A stretch of 64,000 nucleotides of DNA from Rhodococcus sp. 06-235-1A. Its GTDB lineage: Bacteria > Actinomycetota > Actinomycetes > Mycobacteriales > Mycobacteriaceae. A program made the position numbers and the translations under genes. This document shows, one piece after another, positions 19,518 through 29,754 of the stretch; position 1 is the first letter of the stretch, and each line of letters starts with the position of its first letter. The DNA is taken from NCBI RefSeq assembly GCF_002258785.1, contig NZ_NOYI01000007.1:46459-110458 (forward strand), given 5' to 3'. Under the pieces are notes generated by a model. The model saw only the letters and a list, made by a program, of their open reading frames with translations, was not told the origin of the DNA and did no database searches.

Positions 19518-19916
19518 TCAGTCGTCGTTGTCGTCGTTCGGATCGTCGTCGTTCAGATCGTCCCAATCGTCGTCTCGGTCGTCCAGGTCATCACGGTCAG
19601 CGCGGTCGTCGTCGTAGCGGTCGTCGTCGTAGCGGTCGTCGTCGTAGCGGTCGTCGTCGTAGCGGTCGTCGTCGTTGCGGTCGTCCCAGTCGTCGTCGTA
19701 GCGGTCGTCCGGGATATGCGTGGGTGTCGGCTGCTGCGCTGGGGCCGCCGGCTGGACCGGAGCCGGATCGGCCGCCGGCAGCCGCTGTTCCACCGAGATC
19801 GAGGACGGTCGCTGCTGGGTGGGGTCGTCGTCGGCGATCGCGAGTGCGCCGACGCTGCCGAGGGTGAGCACAACGGCTGCTGCGCCGACGATCGCGAACT
19901 TGCCTGGCATCTTCAT
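19518..19916 (-). CDS. Exported Asp-rich repeat protein
   Basis: 132-aa secreted protein not assigned to a family. The signal peptide covers about residues 1-26, with a small-residue cleavage region. A Pro/Ala/Gln-rich linker (about 30-65) follows, then an extremely acidic C-terminal half built of YDDDR-type repeats plus DDDWDD and DLNDDD segments. The ATG at 19916 has AAGGAG 5 nt upstream and is preferred over an earlier start. The sequence resembles a calcium- or metal-buffering tail. It is convergent to the response regulator and mirrors the Asp-rich gene before the kinase. Confidence 0.78.
   Translation of the reverse strand: MKMPGKFAIVGAAAVVLTLGSVGALAIADDDPTQQRPSSISVEQRLPAADPAPVQPAAPAQQPTPTHIPDDRYDDDWDDRNDDDRYDDDRYDDDRYDDDRYDDDRADRDDLDDRDDDWDDLNDDDPNDDNDD
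19603..19677 (-). repeat. 15-nt tandem repeat encoding Tyr-Asp-Asp-Asp-Arg
   Basis: Five head-to-tail copies of the 15-nt unit CGGTCGTCGTCGTAG on the plus strand. Four are identical and the fifth has one change (TTG for TAG). Read on the minus strand each adds a five-residue acidic unit to the exported protein. Identical units are prone to slippage, so copy number may vary between strains. Confidence 0.95.
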
Positions 19917-20160
19917 AACTGCTCCTTCGATCCGGGTTCTATGGGTCACCGTTTCGGTGCTGACTCAACGATCGCGGTCGAACGTGAGAAGCGAAGGAGC
20001 ACAACATGAGCGAGTTCTCATACTGGTGGCAGATGCCTACCCGTCGGCTGGACCGGCCGATTCAGCGGTGCACAGTGGTGTCGGACCACCGGACGCGCGG
20101 TAGCAGTTCGCCGGTGAGTCGTGGCGTCGACCATCCACGGAGCGCCTATGGTGATTCGCG

Positions 20161-21468
20161 ATGAAAAGGATCAGAAGTTTTGCGGCTGCATGTGCGGTAT
20201 CGATTGCGCTCGTCGGAATCGTTGCTGGACCTGCCCTGGCACAGCCGGCCGCCGAGCCTCCGGTTCCGACGACGACCACACCGCCGTTCACGACGCCCGA
20301 CACCGACAGCTGCCCGTTCGCGGCCTCGCCTCCCCCGGCGATCGACCTGTCCGAAGTCCCGGCACCCGGAAGCACCACCCCGCAACCACTTCCCATCCCC
20401 GCGGAGGCTGTCGGCGGAGATCGGCTCGCCGAGTGCGGAGCGATCGTGCCGGACGGCGCTCCCCCACTACCGGCGGACATCTCCGCCACCGGGTTCGTGG
20501 TCGCCGACATGGACTCGGGTTCCGTTCTGGCCGCCAAGGATCCGCACGGGAGACATCGTCCGGCGAGCACCATCAAGGTGTTGCTTGCGCTCGTCGCACT
20601 GGACGAATTGAACCTGAGCACCCAGATCACCGCGACCGCCGAGGACGCCGAGGCAGAGGGCAGTGCCGTCGGCATCGGTAAGAACGGCGTCTACACCAAT
20701 CTGCAGTTGATGCAGGGACTGGTGATGGCGTCGGGAAACGATGCGGCGCACGCGTTGTCGACCCAATTGGGCGGGGACGTGGCAACCGTGGAGAAGATGA
20801 ATGCCAAGGCGGCAGAACTGGGCGCACTCGACACGCGCACGGCGACGCCGTCCGGTCTCGACGGTCCCGGGATGGCCAGCTCCGCCTACGATCTGGCCCT
20901 GATCTTTCGCGCGGCAATGCAGAATCCGACGTTCGCACAACTGATTTCGACGGAGACCGTGCAGTTTCCGGGTTACCCGAAAGATCTTGCGATCCCGGAG
21001 GATCAGGACAGACCGGGTTTCGCACTCTCCAACGACAACCAGCTGCTCTACAACTACGAGGGTGCTCTCGGAGGCAAGACCGGATACACAGACGACGCCC
21101 GCCAGACCTTCGTCGCCGGGGCCGAGCGCAATGGCCGACGCCTCGTGGTGACGATCATGAAGGGCGATGTGCTGCCGATCCGTCCGTGGGAGCAAGCGGC
21201 GCGACTGCTGGACTACGGGTTCGCCATGGATCCGAACAGCTCTGTCGGTGATCTCGTCGAACCGCAGTCGACATCGGCGGTGACGAGTACACGAGCGCCA
21301 GAGGCAACGCCGACTCTCGCCCAGCCACCCGCGACGGCCTCGGGCTCCCGCCAGTCCGAGATGCAGGCCCAAGGCGACACCGTGGTCCGCCTCTCGATCG
21401 GTGTCATCGGCGCGATCGTGGTGATCGGGCTGTTGTGGGGCGCTCGACGGATGTCGCGCAACCGCTGA
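20161..21468 (+). CDS. D-alanyl-D-alanine carboxypeptidase, peptidase S11 family
   Basis: 435-aa penicillin-binding protein that trims the terminal D-Ala of peptidoglycan stem peptides. A signal peptide (about 1-27) and a Pro-rich linker come first. The catalytic motifs are complete: S136-T-I-K139, S191-G-N193 and K306-T-G308. A C-terminal Pro/Thr-rich stretch leads to a membrane helix (about 407-427) and a short basic tail, so the enzyme is anchored outside the membrane. It is related to mycobacterial DacB1/DacB2 and stands alone with a 244-bp upstream gap. Confidence 0.94.
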   Translation: MKRIRSFAAACAVSIALVGIVAGPALAQPAAEPPVPTTTTPPFTTPDTDSCPFAASPPPAIDLSEVPAPGSTTPQPLPIPAEAVGGDRLAECGAIVPDGAPPLPADISATGFVVADMDSGSVLAAKDPHGRHRPASTIKVLLALVALDELNLSTQITATAEDAEAEGSAVGIGKNGVYTNLQLMQGLVMASGNDAAHALSTQLGGDVATVEKMNAKAAELGALDTRTATPSGLDGPGMASSAYDLALIFRAAMQNPTFAQLISTETVQFPGYPKDLAIPEDQDRPGFALSNDNQLLYNYEGALGGKTGYTDDARQTFVAGAERNGRRLVVTIMKGDVLPIRPWEQAARLLDYGFAMDPNSSVGDLVEPQSTSAVTSTRAPEATPTLAQPPATASGSRQSEMQAQGDTVVRLSIGVIGAIVVIGLLWGARRMSRNR

Positions 21469-21501
21469 TCAGCCCTGCGGTCGTCCGCCGTCGCGAGGTA
21501 T

Positions 21502-22521
21502 TCAGCGGCGCCGGTTACGCAGTCCCGCGACTCCGACCGCGGCGAGTACACCCGCACCCACCAGCGCCAACCCGCCTGTCACGCCGGGACCTGCACTGAC
21601 CTCGACCCTTGTGTTGATCACCGCCGGTTCCGGTGCCGGAACGTGGGCTTCGGCGAGGCTTTCGCGAGTCGTGGCAGCGAACGACGTGGAGAACAGCACC
21701 AGCCGTGAAGTCGTGAACACGAACACCAACAGACCGATGATGGGTCCGAAGACGACGCCTGCAGGACCGCTGGTTACCGACGCCAGATAGAGGGCACCGA
21801 GCTGCTTGAAGATTTCGAACCCGATTGCGGCCAGTAGAGCACCCTTGGCTGCGCTGCGCCACGACACCGGTTCGCGCGGCAGGCGCGAGATCACCCAGGT
21901 GAACAGGGCCCAGGTGCCCGCCAGCGCGAGGAGTACCGAGAAGATGCGCAGTGCAATTCCCACTCCCGGTACGGAGTCGAGATTCGCCCACTCGAGGATG
22001 CTGCGCATGACGCCGCCGCCGGCAAGAGCCGAGAGGCCGAGCGAGAGAACCAATGCGGTCCCGAGCCCCAGCAACGCAGCGAAGTCCTTTGCCTTGGTCG
22101 CCAGAAAGCCACCCTGCTCGTGCTGGCTCTCCCACATGGCGGTCAGTGCCTCACGAAGGTTGGCGATCCACCCGAGACCGGCGTACAGGGCACCGAGCAA
22201 ACCGATGATGCCGACACTCGTGCGCGATTCGATGGCCGTCTCGATCAGAGAGCTGATCGTCTCACCGAAGCTCCCCGGCACGTTCTCCGCGATCTGAGAC
22301 TGGATCTCTGCAAGCCACTCGGGCTGGTTCACGAGCACGAAGCCGGCGATCGCAAAGGCGACCATCAGCAGCGGAAACAACGCCAGCACACTGAAATAGG
22401 TCATACCGGCCGCGTAGTAGTCGCCCTTCTGACCCTGATAACGCTGCGCTGCAACGACGGTGTGATCGAGCCAGGGCCACCGGGCACGCCGGTCGTCGAG
22501 CATGGCCTTGAAATCGGGCAT
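21502..22521 (-). CDS. YihY/BrkB-family inner membrane protein
   Basis: 339-aa integral membrane protein with about six helices and the family core GMTYFSVLALFPLLM. The ATG at 22521 has GAAGGTG upstream and fits better than an upstream start. The family was once annotated as RNase BN, which is now considered wrong, and its role is unknown. It lies downstream of trpS on the same strand, separated by 84 bp, and may share its transcript. Confidence 0.92.
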   Translation of the reverse strand: MPDFKAMLDDRRARWPWLDHTVVAAQRYQGQKGDYYAAGMTYFSVLALFPLLMVAFAIAGFVLVNQPEWLAEIQSQIAENVPGSFGETISSLIETAIESRTSVGIIGLLGALYAGLGWIANLREALTAMWESQHEQGGFLATKAKDFAALLGLGTALVLSLGLSALAGGGVMRSILEWANLDSVPGVGIALRIFSVLLALAGTWALFTWVISRLPREPVSWRSAAKGALLAAIGFEIFKQLGALYLASVTSGPAGVVFGPIIGLLVFVFTTSRLVLFSTSFAATTRESLAEAHVPAPEPAVINTRVEVSAGPGVTGGLALVGAGVLAAVGVAGLRNRRR

Positions 22522-22605
22522 CGCGCTCACCTTCTCGCTGTCGTCGGCCACTCTCGGATGGTGTCGCCGCATCGCTGCGCAACGAAACCCGTTGTGTCGT
22601 AAATG

Positions 22606-23658
<1,053 letters not shown>

Positions 23659-23687
23659 TCACGAACCGATCGACACCTGCCTTTTGC

Positions 23688-24494
23688 CTAGCGGTAGCGC
23701 ACAGTCACCGGCGCGTGATCGGACCATCGCTGGTCGTAGGCCTCGGCGCGCTCGGTGGTCGCTTCCTTGGCACGCTCGGCCAGATCACTGGTAGCCAATT
23801 GATAGTCGATGCGCCAACCGGCGTCGTTGTCGAACGCCTTCCCCCGATACGACCACCAGCTGTACGGACCCTCGACCTCCGGGTGCAACGCCCGAACGAC
23901 ATCGGTCCACGGTGCCTTCTCGGAGAGCAACCGCGACACCCACTCACGTTCCTCCGGCAAGAACCCCGAGTTCTTGCGATTCGTCTTCCACGCCTTCAAG
24001 TCGGCCTCGGTGTGGGCGATGTTCCAGTCGCCGCACACCACCACGTCGCGGTCGGCGGACTCGGCTGCCTTTGCCGTCTTGGCCAGATACTTCGCGAACG
24101 CAGCCATGAAGCGTTCCTTCTCGTCCTGACGGTCGGTACCGACCTCGCCCGACGGCAGGTACAGGCTCGCGACGGTGACCTCTCCGAAGTCGCCTTCGAT
24201 GTAGCGACCGGCATCGGCGAACTCGGTGGCGCCGATGCCGGTGCGTATCGCATCGGGAGCCGCCTTCGACAGCAACGCCACGCCGTTGCGTCCCTTCGCC
24301 GACGGCTCGGCCGAGGCCAGGTGCCAGCCCGCATCGAGGGCCGGGGCCAGCGCCTTGGTCAGTTCCCCGTCGTTTGCACGGGTCTCCTGCAGGCAGATGA
24401 CGTCGGCATCGGTGGCCTCCAGCCACGGCAGCATGCCCTTGCGAACAGCAGCGCGAATTCCGTTGACGTTGACTGTGGAAATTGTGATCGGCAC
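23688..24494 (-). CDS. xth: Exodeoxyribonuclease III / AP endonuclease
   Basis: 268-aa EEP-superfamily DNA repair nuclease. Motifs: NVNGIRAA at the start, CLQETRA (metal-binding Glu), YLPSGEVG, GDWNIAHTEAD and the catalytic SDHAPV near the end. It nicks at abasic sites and removes 3' blocks. The GTG at 24494 giving MPITIST is chosen; a GTG at 24518 is an alternative, and neither has a strong ribosome binding site. Confidence 0.95.
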   Translation of the reverse strand: MPITISTVNVNGIRAAVRKGMLPWLEATDADVICLQETRANDGELTKALAPALDAGWHLASAEPSAKGRNGVALLSKAAPDAIRTGIGATEFADAGRYIEGDFGEVTVASLYLPSGEVGTDRQDEKERFMAAFAKYLAKTAKAAESADRDVVVCGDWNIAHTEADLKAWKTNRKNSGFLPEEREWVSRLLSEKAPWTDVVRALHPEVEGPYSWWSYRGKAFDNDAGWRIDYQLATSDLAERAKEATTERAEAYDQRWSDHAPVTVRYR

Positions 24495-24565
24495 GCCGAC
24501 GACGGTAGCGGAGACCACCGACAGACGGCGGGTCGCCTTCTGTCGGCGGCACCTCCCCTGGGTCG

Positions 24566-25468
24566 CTACCGACGCCTCGGCTTCGCCCCGGGCTTCGGCG
24601 CGGTGACGGCCGATCTCACCTCCGGCTCGATACTCGGCTCACGATCGATCCGCCGATAGACGATGTGCTGCTGGGCGTAGGTCCAGATGTTGTTGCTCAC
24701 CCAGTACAGCAACACCGCAACCGGAAGCACCGGCCCACCGACGAGCACACCTGCCGGGAACACCCAGAGCACGAGCTTGTTCATGATGGCCGTCTGCGGG
24801 TTGGCGAGCGCCGCCGCGTCCTGCCGGGCGACGGATGCCCGCGAGTTCAGATGTGTCGCCACCGCGGCGACGATCATCAGCGGTACTGCGACGAACGCGA
24901 TACTCCATACCGACGGCACTCCCCCGAACGGACCGAATGCCTCCAGGACCTCGCGAGAGCTGTTGATGGCAGCCGAGATCGGAGCACCGAACAATCGCGC
25001 GTCCAGAAAGGACTGCACATCAGCGGCACTGAACACGTAGTTCGCAGTGTTCGCATTGTCCTGCGCCGTCATGCCGAGATGGCCGAATCCGGTACCGGTC
25101 CGGTTGAACGATCGCAGCACGTGGAGCAAACCGATGAAGACCGGGCCCTGTGCAAGCAGCGGCAGACATCCCATCAAGGGATTGAATCCGTGTTCCTGCT
25201 GCAACTTCCGCATCTCGGTTGCCTGTCGAGCACGGTCCCCGGAGTACTTCTTCTGGACGGCCTTGATCTGTGGTTGGAGCCTCTTCATGGCGAGCTGGGA
25301 ACGAATTTGGCTGACGAACGGCTTGATCAGCAGCGCACGCAGCGTGAAGACGAGGAATATCACTGCCAGGGCCCAGGCGACGCCGTTGCCGGGGCCGAGC
25401 ACGGACCCGAAGACTCTGTGCCAGAACCACAGCACCGCGGAGACGGGATAGTAAACGAAATCGAGCAT
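24566..25468 (-). CDS. YidC/Oxa1-family membrane protein insertase, second copy type
   Basis: 300-aa insertase with the YidC2 core: N-terminal helix, the hydrophilic helical hairpin ([20 protein letters not shown]), [15 protein letters not shown] and terminal helices with [14 protein letters not shown], ending in a basic tail. ATG 25468 has GAGGTG upstream. It is not beside rnpA/rpmH where the housekeeping yidC normally sits, so it is likely a paralogue. It follows a DUF6412-like gene by 63 bp and an ABC transporter, which suggests inserting or folding the membrane proteins of this locus. Confidence 0.93.
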   Translation of the reverse strand: MLDFVYYPVSAVLWFWHRVFGSVLGPGNGVAWALAVIFLVFTLRALLIKPFVSQIRSQLAMKRLQPQIKAVQKKYSGDRARQATEMRKLQQEHGFNPLMGCLPLLAQGPVFIGLLHVLRSFNRTGTGFGHLGMTAQDNANTANYVFSAADVQSFLDARLFGAPISAAINSSREVLEAFGPFGGVPSVWSIAFVAVPLMIVAAVATHLNSRASVARQDAAALANPQTAIMNKLVLWVFPAGVLVGGPVLPVAVLLYWVSNNIWTYAQQHIVYRRIDREPSIEPEVRSAVTAPKPGAKPRRR

Positions 25469-25531
25469 GGTGGAACACCTCACTGTGAGAGAAGTCGGTC
25501 GGTTGGCATCTCGACCGGATCTCGCAGTGGC

Positions 25532-25855
25532 TCAGGAGAACTGGAGCCACCGGTCCGGTCCACGGACCGGACCGGGCGCTCTCGGCATAGGGCGACCGGG
25601 CGCATCGGGTTGCTGTTGCCTGCGGAAGGATCCCCGAAGCCGCCGTCCGTCCGCGCCTGCGGCGCACGGCGACAGCGGTGCGATCACGGCGAGGTCGGAC
25701 GGCGCACCTAGGACGACAAGGGACGCCGCGACCAGCGCACCGAACATCGCTATCTGTGCGGCAGGTTGTGCGTCGACAACGGTGAAGACGACGAGCAAGA
25801 CGGCAATGATGCCGAGGACGGTTACCACGGAGCGACCAGTGCGCGCGCGGTTCAT
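25532..25855 (-). CDS. DUF6412-like small membrane protein, copy A
   Basis: 107-aa protein with two hydrophobic helices (about residues 10-28 and 33-52) and an Arg/Pro-rich cytoplasmic C terminus containing RLRGSFRRQQQPDAPGRP and PRAPGP. This tail is shared almost word for word with the 94-aa protein encoded at 27913-28197. Its ATG overlaps the stop of the upstream membrane protein (ATGA). Small proteins of this kind accompany a YidC paralogue in many actinobacteria; I assign DUF6412 from that pattern. Function unknown. Confidence 0.8.
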   Translation of the reverse strand: MNRARTGRSVVTVLGIIAVLLVVFTVVDAQPAAQIAMFGALVAASLVVLGAPSDLAVIAPLSPCAAGADGRRLRGSFRRQQQPDAPGRPMPRAPGPVRGPDRWLQFS

Positions 25856-27240
25856 CCGACGCCCACCGCAATCTGCACCGCCGCATACGCGAACACGACG
25901 AGTGGGCCGCGAAGCATCTGCCGCAGCATGTCCACCGGAACCTGCCCCATCGGCGTCTCGAGAATGAGACCCCCGTACTCGAGCGGTGGTCGCGATGCAG
26001 ATCGGTACAGAGCAGCGAGCGCCACGAACGGGATGGGCAGCACTGCCCAGAGCGATGCGCCGAACACCACCGGTGCGCACGCAGCGAAGACTGCGAAGAC
26101 TCCGGCTGCAGGCACGACCAGATGCGCTGAGCGCAGACTGCGATCGGACCCTCCGAAGGCAGCACGAAAAGCACTGGACGAGTTGATATCTCGTAGCCCA
26201 CGACCGAAAGCGGAGCCGACGACACAGCAAGCCAGCAGCAGTGCGAGGGGACGCAGGGGCAGAGTGAACACCGCCGTACAGAGATAGACCACGATGATCA
26301 CCGCAACCAGAGTGGATACCGCACTCCTATCCCGCAGGACGCGCCGAGCATCGGCGTCCACGAACATTCGCCAGCGTGAACCCGAAAACGACCGAGACCG
26401 CACGAGACCCACCCGACGCCAGGTACGCACATCCATCTCGGAAGAAACGAACGAAGAATCCATCGTCGTCGTCGCGACCGACAGTGAGGTAACGAGCCCA
26501 GAACCACGTTCCAGCGCAGCCCGATTCAACCGGCGAACACGACGGCGGCCGACCGACACGATCGCGATACCGGATACGACAGCGAAGGCTGCCGCCCACA
26601 CGACCGAGGATGCAGGCAGAACCGGTGCGTAGAGAACGGACAACGAAGAGCCGAGGACGGCGACACAAACCAGGCCGACAGAGAAGTTCCGGTACCACCG
26701 GTCTCCGAGCCGCGACGTCTGCGCGCATACTCCGCAGCCGACGACGCTCGCACCTATCGCTGCCCCCATGCCGCCGAACCACCACCAGCTGTGAGCAGCC
26801 GGTCCGACCAGAGTCGATCCTCGCGCGATCAGCACACCCAGGGCGCTTCCGCATGCTGTCGACGCCCAGTAGCGCGGAGCAAGTACGGCCGACCGATCGA
26901 GTGGGGTCGAGTGAATCCAGAACCGTTCCGCGGAGTTCACCACGACAGGCCCCAGCGCCCGCACCGCGACCATGAGCAGGCCGAAGGCCGCGATCGCGAG
27001 CCCCACGGCGAACAGAGAATCGACCGAACGTACGAGTCCGGCGACCGACTCGCCGGACCCGAAAGTGCCGGGGTCGATGCGTCCGAGAACGTGCCACAGC
27101 AGTCCCGTTGCCACGAACGCCGGCAGTCCCCAGACCGCGAGGACTGTGCCGATGTCGGTTGGCATCCTCGCGCGTTTCCACTCACGAATCCGGCCACGGA
27201 CGACGCGTGCGGTAGGCACGGCCGTCGTCACTGTCGCCAC
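25852..27240 (-). CDS. ABC transporter membrane protein (DUF6297-like)
   Basis: 462-aa protein with roughly ten to twelve membrane helices in two halves, separated by a cytoplasmic stretch rich in Arg/Ser (about 230-300). It begins with GTG at 27240, 13 bp inside the ATPase gene, so it is translationally coupled to it and is the likely membrane partner. The layout resembles the actinobacterial DUF6297 proteins that pair with stand-alone ABC ATPases; the family name is my tentative recognition. Direction and substrate of transport are unknown. Confidence 0.72.
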   Translation of the reverse strand: MATVTTAVPTARVVRGRIREWKRARMPTDIGTVLAVWGLPAFVATGLLWHVLGRIDPGTFGSGESVAGLVRSVDSLFAVGLAIAAFGLLMVAVRALGPVVVNSAERFWIHSTPLDRSAVLAPRYWASTACGSALGVLIARGSTLVGPAAHSWWWFGGMGAAIGASVVGCGVCAQTSRLGDRWYRNFSVGLVCVAVLGSSLSVLYAPVLPASSVVWAAAFAVVSGIAIVSVGRRRVRRLNRAALERGSGLVTSLSVATTTMDSSFVSSEMDVRTWRRVGLVRSRSFSGSRWRMFVDADARRVLRDRSAVSTLVAVIIVVYLCTAVFTLPLRPLALLLACCVVGSAFGRGLRDINSSSAFRAAFGGSDRSLRSAHLVVPAAGVFAVFAACAPVVFGASLWAVLPIPFVALAALYRSASRPPLEYGGLILETPMGQVPVDMLRQMLRGPLVVFAYAAVQIAVGVG

Positions 27241-27854
27241 CGGTCACCGTCCACGCACGTGTCGGCCACCTGCTCGACGAGATCGGGGTCGTGAGATGCC
27301 ATCAGGACAATGCACCCGGCCTGCTTCTCGTGCTCGATGGCCTGAGCCAACCAGCGCTTGCCTGCTGCGTCCAACCGCTGCTCGGGTTCGTCGAGCACCA
27401 ATACGTCTCGGGGTCGCACGAACGCCGAACCCAATGCCAGCCTTCGCCTCTGACCGCTGGACAAGGTGACGGGTAGCTGATCTACGACATGCTCGAGCCC
27501 GAGTCCCTCGATCACCCGTTCGGCTGCACTCGGAGGGTCGGCCACTCCGTGGGCCGCAGCGACGAGTTGAAGATGTTCACTCACCGACAGGTGCGGAAAG
27601 GTCCCCGGATCGTCCAGTATCGACGCCATGCGCGCTCGGAAATCGGGCGCTGTCTCATCGACAGGCTCTCCGAACAGCGTGATGGTGCCGGAATCGAGGT
27701 CGTCGGCCCCGACGACGCATCGCAGCAGAGTTGTCTTTCCGGCTCCGTTGGCACCGACGAGGGCACAGACCGACCCCTCCGATACCGCGAAGTTGACATC
27801 GCTGAAGACGGTCAGCGAACCGAAACGCCTGGTGGCGTCGGCGATCACGAGCAT
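27228..27854 (-). CDS. ABC transporter ATP-binding protein
   Basis: 208-aa compact ATPase: Walker A GANGAGKTT, signature LSSGQRRRLAL, Walker B DVLVLDEPEQRLD and switch His in MASHDPD. ATG 27854 has GGGAGAA upstream and removes a non-conserved N-terminal extension. The Walker B continuation EPEQRLD in place of the usual EPTAGLD is typical of a subset of exporters. It overlaps the downstream membrane protein gene and follows the second DUF6412-like gene by 58 bp. Confidence 0.92.
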   Translation of the reverse strand: MLVIADATRRFGSLTVFSDVNFAVSEGSVCALVGANGAGKTTLLRCVVGADDLDSGTITLFGEPVDETAPDFRARMASILDDPGTFPHLSVSEHLQLVAAAHGVADPPSAAERVIEGLGLEHVVDQLPVTLSSGQRRRLALGSAFVRPRDVLVLDEPEQRLDAAGKRWLAQAIEHEKQAGCIVLMASHDPDLVEQVADTCVDGDRWRQ

Positions 27855-27912
27855 GGTGGTTCTCCCTGGCAACCTTGCGACTATGGACGCGAAGGCGTGG
27901 GGAAACTCGAAA

Positions 27913-28197
27913 CTAGAGTGCCCCCACCAGGGCACCGGGTGCTCGTGGCTGCGGGCGGCCCGGCGCATCGGGCCGGTGCTGGCGTCGGAACGCACCTCGT
28001 AGGTGGCGTCCCTCGGCAGTGGGTCCGACGTTCGGCAAACGCCGGAGCAGTGTCAGAACATCGACGCGGTGCGCGAGCACCATCAGGACCGCCAGCGCCG
28101 CAACGAGAACCAGTGCAACGTCCGTTGTTCCGCCCGGCGCCGTCAGCAGCAGCGACAGAAGAAGCAGCGACGTGACGACGAAGTTCTGGTATCCCAT
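27913..28197 (-). CDS. DUF6412-like small membrane protein, copy B
   Basis: 94-aa paralogue of the protein at 25532-25855. Two hydrophobic helices (about 7-22 and 26-43) are followed by the basic tail HLRGAFRRQHRPDAPGRP and PRAPGA. ATG 28197 has GGGAGGTG 4 nt upstream. The two copies lie either side of the ABC transporter pair, which suggests a duplicated accessory rather than a random relic. Function unknown. Confidence 0.8.
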   Translation of the reverse strand: MGYQNFVVTSLLLLSLLLTAPGGTTDVALVLVAALAVLMVLAHRVDVLTLLRRLPNVGPTAEGRHLRGAFRRQHRPDAPGRPQPRAPGALVGAL

Positions 28198-28236
28198 CCC
28201 GCACCTCCCTGGTGTGCCGCTGATCCGAGTCGTTGC

Positions 28237-29667
28237 TCAGGGTACAGATACCGAGCGGTCCGTGCACAGGTGCCAGGTATCGCCTACGAAGACCGGGCCG
28301 CGAGCCTGTACACAGGGACGCACGTAGTCGGGCAGTCGCTCGAGCTCGGCGTCGGCGTCGGCCGACAAACCACCCACGTAGGACGTATCGATGCGTCCGG
28401 TCTGCTCGAATCGCTCCACATTGTGACGCGCGATGTAGGCATCGGGATTCAGGGCCGCCAATGCGAGCACTGTGAGTACCGCCCCGACGCCGACTGCTCG
28501 CGGAAGCCAGCGTCCCGACATCCGCACGCCCGCGACGATCAGGAGCACGAACACCGATCCCAGCCACCACTCGACAGCCGTGACGAACAACCTCAGAGTG
28601 GTGTAGCCGTACTGCTCCTCGTACAACGACATTCGATGCAGCGCCGATGCCACGATCACCATGGACAGGACACACAGCGCTCCCAACAAGGCACGCAACG
28701 CAATCCGGTCGCGTCGGGCGATGCGCCCGGCTTTGATGACCGTGACCGCGATGACGAGCAATGTCAGTACTGTCACCGCCAGCAGTTGCCAGAAGCCCTG
28801 CCGGGCATATTCGGCATTGGTCAGGCCCTCGGTGGTCAGGACGTGCCCCTGCCCGCCGAACAGTGTCGGCACTTGGAAGCCCACGAACACGGTGAACAGC
28901 GCGACCACCGCTCCGAGGGGAATCATCCACTCCCACAGACGAAGTGTTCGACGCGGGGACGGTGCGAGCCGATCGAAGCGCGGCGGATGCAGTGCAATGT
29001 ATGCCACGGCCAGCGCACCTGCGGTGGTGAGAACGAAGACAAGGGTGCGTCCGACGAGCGATTCCACATCGAACTCCGGTACTACCGCGGCGAGCGCGTC
29101 CGCGAAACGCCGGTCTGCTGCACCGAACAGTGCCGCGAACACGACGCAGAGCACCACGGTGACGAATGCGACCATGCCGATCCGCGCCGGCCGCGGACCC
29201 TCCAGATCGACGGAAGCTGCTCCCCTGCCGGTCCAGCGAAGCACCCGCATCGGCACCGACACGGGGAGCGCGGCACCGAGTGCAATTCCCGTCCATGTCC
29301 ATGCGCGGGAGAGCACCACCGCGCCGACCACGATGGCGAGCGTCGTCGACATCGTCACGATCCACTCGGCCTCTCGCACTGCAGACACGCTCGCCAGTGC
29401 CAGAACTCCTGCCACGCCTGCCCATTCCCAGAGAGAGAGCCTGCCGCTGCGTACAGCGAGGACAACGGCAACGAACACCACCGTGGTGATCAGCACGCCG
29501 AAAGCACTGTGGCCCAGCACGACTACCCCGACCACACCGGTGAGGGCTGCTCCGACCAGTGCGACGCGGGGTGCCCGAGAGTACCGAACCGCCGGCCAGG
29601 TGCGCGGGCCCCACAACGATCGCCGGCGGTGAGCTTTCGGATGAGTCTGAATGTCGATCGTGCTCAT
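28237..29667 (-). CDS. DUF4173/DUF4153-like multi-pass membrane protein
   Basis: 476-aa protein with about twelve predicted membrane helices and the family-type stretch LHRMSLYEEQYGYTTLRLFV near residue 365. A C-terminal hydrophilic segment of about 80 residues contains Cys residues and probably lies outside. The start ATG has AAGG upstream. It lies 88 bp after the sensor kinase and 39 bp before a DUF6412-like gene, all leftward, so it may be regulated by the two-component pair. The family has no established function. Confidence 0.82.
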   Translation of the reverse strand: MSTIDIQTHPKAHRRRSLWGPRTWPAVRYSRAPRVALVGAALTGVVGVVVLGHSAFGVLITTVVFVAVVLAVRSGRLSLWEWAGVAGVLALASVSAVREAEWIVTMSTTLAIVVGAVVLSRAWTWTGIALGAALPVSVPMRVLRWTGRGAASVDLEGPRPARIGMVAFVTVVLCVVFAALFGAADRRFADALAAVVPEFDVESLVGRTLVFVLTTAGALAVAYIALHPPRFDRLAPSPRRTLRLWEWMIPLGAVVALFTVFVGFQVPTLFGGQGHVLTTEGLTNAEYARQGFWQLLAVTVLTLLVIAVTVIKAGRIARRDRIALRALLGALCVLSMVIVASALHRMSLYEEQYGYTTLRLFVTAVEWWLGSVFVLLIVAGVRMSGRWLPRAVGVGAVLTVLALAALNPDAYIARHNVERFEQTGRIDTSYVGGLSADADAELERLPDYVRPCVQARGPVFVGDTWHLCTDRSVSVP

Positions 29668-29754
29668 GGCGCTGCCTTTTCTGTATTTCGGGCATGGAAG
29701 GTCGGCGGCTGCAGTCCGTGGACGGGCAGTCTCGGTTCGGATCGATCGAGAAAG

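Noticed and set aside
19603..19677. Short regular repeats that could suggest a CRISPR array
   Set aside because: Units are contiguous 15-mers without spacers and encode an in-frame peptide repeat.
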